DNA of 6,154 bases. It comes from an uncultured Ardenticatenia bacterium. Its GTDB lineage: Bacteria > Chloroflexota > Anaerolineae > Promineifilales > Promineifilaceae. The notes under the pieces are model-generated. The model was not told the origin of the DNA and did not search any database. It was given only the letters and a program-made list of their open reading frames with translations. Both the position numbers and the translations under genes were made by a program. The stretch's first letter is position 1, and every line of letters starts with the position of its first letter. Shown piece by piece: positions 3,768-6,154 of this stretch. The DNA lies in assembly GCA_937858165.1 (NCBI GenBank), contig CALLZA010000305.1, forward strand, positions 1-6,154. The letters are read 5' to 3'.

Positions 3768-5747
3768 ATGTCAACCATCGCTCCCCATCGACGCGACGAC
3801 TGGCCGCGCCGCCTCGCCCTACTGGCGGCCGTGCTGGTGGCGCTTATCATCATCCCCTCGGCCCGCGCGCAGGCCGGCCCACCCGCCTATCAACTCCAAT
3901 ACCTCGGCCCCGGCTCGCCCGCGGCCATCAACAACAGCGGCACCGTTGTCGGCGCCCGGTTGAATGGCAGCAACTACGAGCCGCTGGTCAGCGTCGGCGG
4001 CGGGGCGTGGTCGTCTCTGCCCGTGCTACCCGGCGCGGTCAGCGTCTTCCCCACCGACATCAACGACGCCGGCGTCATCGTTGGCGTCTCCTATAACGCC
4101 GCGTTCAACGCCGTCGCCGTGCGCTGGACGCCGGCGGGCGGCGGCTATACCATCCAGGAGTTGCCGCGCCTGCCCGGCGATCCTTCGTCCTATGCCACCG
4201 CTATCAATAACCTGGGCCAAATTGTCGGCGCGCGCGGCGCGCTCGGCTACATCCCGGCGGCGACGACGGGCTGGCTCTACAGCGACGCGCTCGGCGTCGT
4301 CGACCTGTTCGCCACGTACGGCTGGGCGATCGCGCCCCGCGACCTGAACGACCACGGGCTGCTGCTCGGCAGCACCGAGCGGCTGAACCTCAACACCGGG
4401 GCGCTGGAGCCGATCCCCGCCGGGCCGCCGAACTATCAACCCATCACCGGCGTGGCCATCAACAACAGCGCCCAGATGGTCGGCACGGCCGCGCTCAGTT
4501 CCGTCTCGCTGAACGTGGTCTCGGTCTTCCGCTACAGCGGCGGCGCGTGGAGCTTCATCGCCGGCACGAGCCGCTACACCACCGCTTCCAGCCTCAACAA
4601 CCTGGGCGACATCGGCTTCGGCGAACTCGGCGCGGGGCTATACCTCGACGGGCTGGGCACGTACCCGTTGGGCGGCCTGCTCGACCCGGCCGTAGTCGGC
4701 GCGGGATGGGTTATCACCGGTAGTGGGGCGAAGATCAACGACGGTCGGCAAGTGGCCACCATCGCCCGCAACACCATTACCGGCCAGACGGGTGGCGTGC
4801 TGCTGACCCCGGCCGGCACGCTGCCTCCGCCGCCCGCGCCCGCCAACCTGGCCGGCGTGGCCCATCCGGCGACGAGCAGTGAGCCGTTCAACGCCATCAT
4901 CCTGACGTGGGACAGCGCCGGCCCGGCCGTCCAGTCGTACCAGATGGAGCGGCGCGTGTCGCCCGCCGGCAACTGGACGCCGCTATCGCTGACGCCGCCC
5001 GGACTGAACACCAGCCACACCGACACGACCGTCGGCGTCGGCGTGACCTATGACTACCGCGTGCGCGCCGTCGGTGTGGCCGGCAGCGGGCCGTGGTCCA
5101 ACATCGCCACCGTCACCGCGCCGGCCACACCGCTGGACACGACGCCGCCGACCGTCACCATCCTCACGCCGGCCAACGGCGCGACCGTCTCGGGCGTGGT
5201 CGCCGTCTCGGCCCAGGCGACCGACAACGTCGGCGTGGCCACGCTGGAGATCAGTTACTGGAACCAGTATCTGGGCCAGGAGATCAGCCTCGGCTCGGTC
5301 AGCAACAGCGGCGCGCTCTCCGCCAACTGGGACACGCGCAGCCTGACGCCGGCCACCTACACGCTGTGGGCCACGGCCGCCGACGCTCTCGGCAACTGGA
5401 CGCGCGCCGAAGCGACGGTGACCGTCACCGCCGCGGGCAAGAGCATGCGTGTCAGCGACATCACCCTCAGCGGCACGGTCAAGGGCAGCCAGGCGACCAT
5501 CACCGGCCTCGTCTACATCAAGGACGGCAGCGGCCAGAACGTGGCCAACGCCACCGTGGCCGCGCGCTGGACGCTGCCCAACGGCAACGTGAAGACGGTG
5601 TCGGCCAAGACCAACAGCGTCGGGCGCGTCCGGTTCGTGGTGACCAGCGCGCGCGGCACGTATACGCTGACCGTTACCAACGTCACCCGCAATGGCTACA
5701 CCTTCGATGCGGCCGGGAGCGTGCTGTCGAAGAGCATTACCAAGTAG
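3768..5747 (+). CDS. Secreted HAF-repeat protein with FN3, Ig-like and C-terminal beta domain
   Basis: A 659-aa exported protein. The signal peptide has basic residues RR...RR (8-15), hydrophobic LALLAAVLVALIII (16-29) and PSARA-QA, with cleavage likely after Ala34 or Ala36. The mature part begins with seven HAF-type repeats of the form (A)xxINxxGxxVG, starting near residues 52, 96, 143, 190, 229, 273 and 321: AAINNSGTVVG, TDINDAGVIVG, TAINNLGQIVG, RDLNDHGLLLG, VAINNSAQMVG, SSLNNLGDIGF, AKINDGRQVAT. The last two are degenerate. A proline hinge (353-358) leads to an FN3 domain (about 358-452), an Ig-like domain (457-556, from DTTPPTVTILTPANG) and a final beta-rich domain (559-659, MRVSDITLSG to the end). 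There is no cysteine, no LPXTG and no catalytic motif, so a structural, adhesive or binding role outside the cell is most likely; the ligand is unknown. It is probably the first gene of its transcript, with another exported protein 110 nt downstream. Confidence 0.9.
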   Translation: MSTIAPHRRDDWPRRLALLAAVLVALIIIPSARAQAGPPAYQLQYLGPGSPAAINNSGTVVGARLNGSNYEPLVSVGGGAWSSLPVLPGAVSVFPTDINDAGVIVGVSYNAAFNAVAVRWTPAGGGYTIQELPRLPGDPSSYATAINNLGQIVGARGALGYIPAATTGWLYSDALGVVDLFATYGWAIAPRDLNDHGLLLGSTERLNLNTGALEPIPAGPPNYQPITGVAINNSAQMVGTAALSSVSLNVVSVFRYSGGAWSFIAGTSRYTTASSLNNLGDIGFGELGAGLYLDGLGTYPLGGLLDPAVVGAGWVITGSGAKINDGRQVATIARNTITGQTGGVLLTPAGTLPPPPAPANLAGVAHPATSSEPFNAIILTWDSAGPAVQSYQMERRVSPAGNWTPLSLTPPGLNTSHTDTTVGVGVTYDYRVRAVGVAGSGPWSNIATVTAPATPLDTTPPTVTILTPANGATVSGVVAVSAQATDNVGVATLEISYWNQYLGQEISLGSVSNSGALSANWDTRSLTPATYTLWATAADALGNWTRAEATVTVTAAGKSMRVSDITLSGTVKGSQATITGLVYIKDGSGQNVANATVAARWTLPNGNVKTVSAKTNSVGRVRFVVTSARGTYTLTVTNVTRNGYTFDAAGSVLSKSITK

Positions 5748-5784
5748 CACCCAACACCCGATTGATCACCCCTACCAGGGAACC

Positions 5785-5837
5785 TGGCCGGCCCGGTCGG
5801 TGTACTGTCTGCAAGACCACACCGACCGGGTCGGCCA
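5785..5837 (+). terminator. Strong 19-bp hairpin between the two secreted-protein genes
   Basis: Left arm TGGCCGGCCCGGTCGGTGT (5785-5803) pairs with right arm ACACCGACCGGGTCGGCCA (5819-5837). Eighteen pairs are Watson-Crick and one is G-U; the loop is 15 nt (5804-5818). The sequence after it, CTGTTTGTG, is only mildly T-rich, so it is an imperfect intrinsic terminator. Its base ends 9 nt before the Shine-Dalgarno of the next gene, so it may instead act as an attenuator, an mRNA-stability element or a processing site that sets unequal expression of the two genes. Confidence 0.55.
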
Positions 5838-5846
5838 CTGTTTGTG

Positions 5847-5852
5847 AAGGAG
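5847..5852 (+). promoter_or_regulatory. Ribosome binding site AAGGAG of the downstream gene
   Basis: AAGGAG lies 5 nt before ATG 5858 and 8 nt before the adjacent ATG 5861. The second spacing is closer to the usual optimum, so either methionine may be used. It confirms that a real gene begins here even though only its 5' end is present. Confidence 0.8.
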
Positions 5853-5857
5853 AAAGT

Positions 5858-6016
5858 ATGATGACGCGAAAGATCGGGTTGCTGCTACTAACGGTCCTGC
5901 TGCTGGCCACGGCCACGGCCGCGCTGGCCGGCGGCTGGGCCATCATCACCCTCGACGCGCCGCCGGGCGAGATCCGCGCCGGAGAGGCGTGGATGGTGGG
6001 GTTCCCGGTGGTGCGA
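5858..6016 (+). CDS. Exported protein of unknown function, 5' part (3' end lost at adapter)
   Basis: Only the first 53 codons are genomic. The start has two adjacent ATG codons, basic TRK (3-5), a hydrophobic core IGLLLLTVLLLATATAA (6-22) and ALA-GG, with a signal-peptidase site likely after Ala24. The mature start, GGWAIITLDAPPGEIRAGEAWMVGFPVV, suggests an extracellular beta domain; I recall similar openings in Chloroflexota hypothetical exported proteins but cannot name a family. The frame continues into the adapter as LALIHI and a TGA, which is artificial. The gene follows the HAF-repeat gene in the same direction after a hairpin, so the two may share a transcript. Confidence 0.8.
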
Positions 6017-6086
6017 CTGGCCCTTATACACATCTGACGCTGCCGGCCAGGGACTTAGTGTAGATCACGGTGGGCTCCGGCTACTC
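6017..6086 (-). other. Nextera read-1 / i5 / P5 adapter, reverse complement, error-rich
   Basis: The reverse complement of the Tn5 mosaic end is at 6017-6035 with two mismatches (6020, 6022), including the exact core CTTATACACATCT. The read-1 linker GACGCTGCCG follows, then four bases with two errors (6036-6049). About 8 nt of i5 index are at 6050-6057; CTTAG here would fit AGGCTTAG (S508) with an indel, which is tentative. P5 in reverse complement begins GTGTAGATC at 6058 and decays, with seven mismatches in 29 to 6086. Rising error along the adapter is typical of a read tail. Confidence 0.95.
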
Positions 6087-6154
6087 AAAAAAAAAGATAA
6101 ATCTCGCGAGAAGAGCGCAACATAAAAAATAACAGAAGGAGACAGCACAGAATA
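6087..6154. other. A homopolymer and sequencing noise outside the adapter
   Basis: Nine A (6087-6095) follow the P5 end, then AT-rich sequence without coding character. This mirrors the left end: read-through past the template, poly-A, then random calls. I see no gene or RNA here. Confidence 0.9.

Noticed and set aside
3921..4766. Regularly spaced AACAACAGC/ATCAAC-like words as a CRISPR array or DNA tandem repeat
   Set aside because: The similarity is at the protein level (INxxG motifs) with diverged codons and coding sequence between them; no identical DNA repeat of useful length exists.
4983..5750. A 255-codon minus-strand open frame opposite the FN3/Ig-like half of the secreted protein
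   Set aside because: Composition is Gly/Arg/Ala/His-rich shadow sequence with no domain; the plus strand holds clear FN3 and Ig-like domains.
236..6035. 19-bp inverted repeats (mosaic ends) at both ends, as in a Tn5-like composite transposon
   Set aside because: They are the engineered Nextera mosaic ends, each continuing outward into Illumina linker, index and flow-cell sequence. There is no transposase gene inside and no target duplication to test.
5093..6037. A single 314-codon plus frame joining the end of the secreted gene to the last gene
   Set aside because: Its first 255 codons are an out-of-frame shadow of the HAF-repeat gene. The real start is at 5858, with a ribosome site and signal peptide, and its last codons are adapter.

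Overview
Only about 255-6016 of this window is biological DNA. Both ends carry Illumina Nextera library adapters followed by homopolymer and noise. On the left there is noise (1-171), a T-run (172-188), the P7 adapter, an 8-nt i7 index and the 19-bp mosaic end, ending at 254. On the right there is a degraded mosaic end, the i5/P5 adapter in reverse complement, an A-run and noise (6017-6154). Any reading frame crossing those joints is artificial.

The insert is high-GC bacterial DNA, probably a metagenomic Chloroflexota (Anaerolineae/Ardenticatenia-like) contig. That placement is an inference. It rests on the combination of an F420-dependent reductase, an ECF sigma factor paired with a cysteine-free, TM-anchored partner with a DUF4367-like tail, a HAF-repeat secreted protein, dispersed AGACCTGWCAGGTCT palindromes and GTCGGCG heptamer repeats. 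No 16S or other marker is present to confirm it.

Layout: (1) 255-655, the 3' part of an NADPH-dependent F420 reductase gene, followed 6 nt later by a DNA-3-methyladenine glycosylase gene (662-1309) whose stop codon lies inside a hairpin-forming palindromic repeat (1302-1335). (2) A regulatory block: a small protein equivalent to sigma-70 region 2 alone (1412-1690), a convergent GNAT acetyltransferase (2094-1687, minus) whose stop codon overlaps its stop, and, divergent from the GNAT gene, a full ECF sigma factor (2133-2744) with its membrane-anchored probable anti-sigma partner (2746-3564). (3) A secreted-protein block: a 659-aa exported protein with seven HAF repeats, FN3, Ig-like and a C-terminal beta domain (3768-5747), then a strong 19-bp hairpin (5785-5837), then the signal-peptide end of another exported protein cut off by the adapter (5858-6016).

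Translation signals follow a pattern. The three genes of the regulatory block that begin transcripts have a TANNNT-like -10 box only 6-7 nt before ATG, so they look leaderless. The anti-sigma gene and the two secreted-protein genes have clear Shine-Dalgarno sequences. The sigma and anti-sigma genes are one nucleotide apart and should be co-expressed, with the membrane protein holding the sigma factor until an envelope signal arrives. Whether the exported proteins downstream belong to that regulon cannot be told from the sequence. I found no convincing undescribed system. The most unusual items are the region-2-only sigma-like protein, the compact divergent leaderless promoters, and the hairpin between the two secreted-protein genes.
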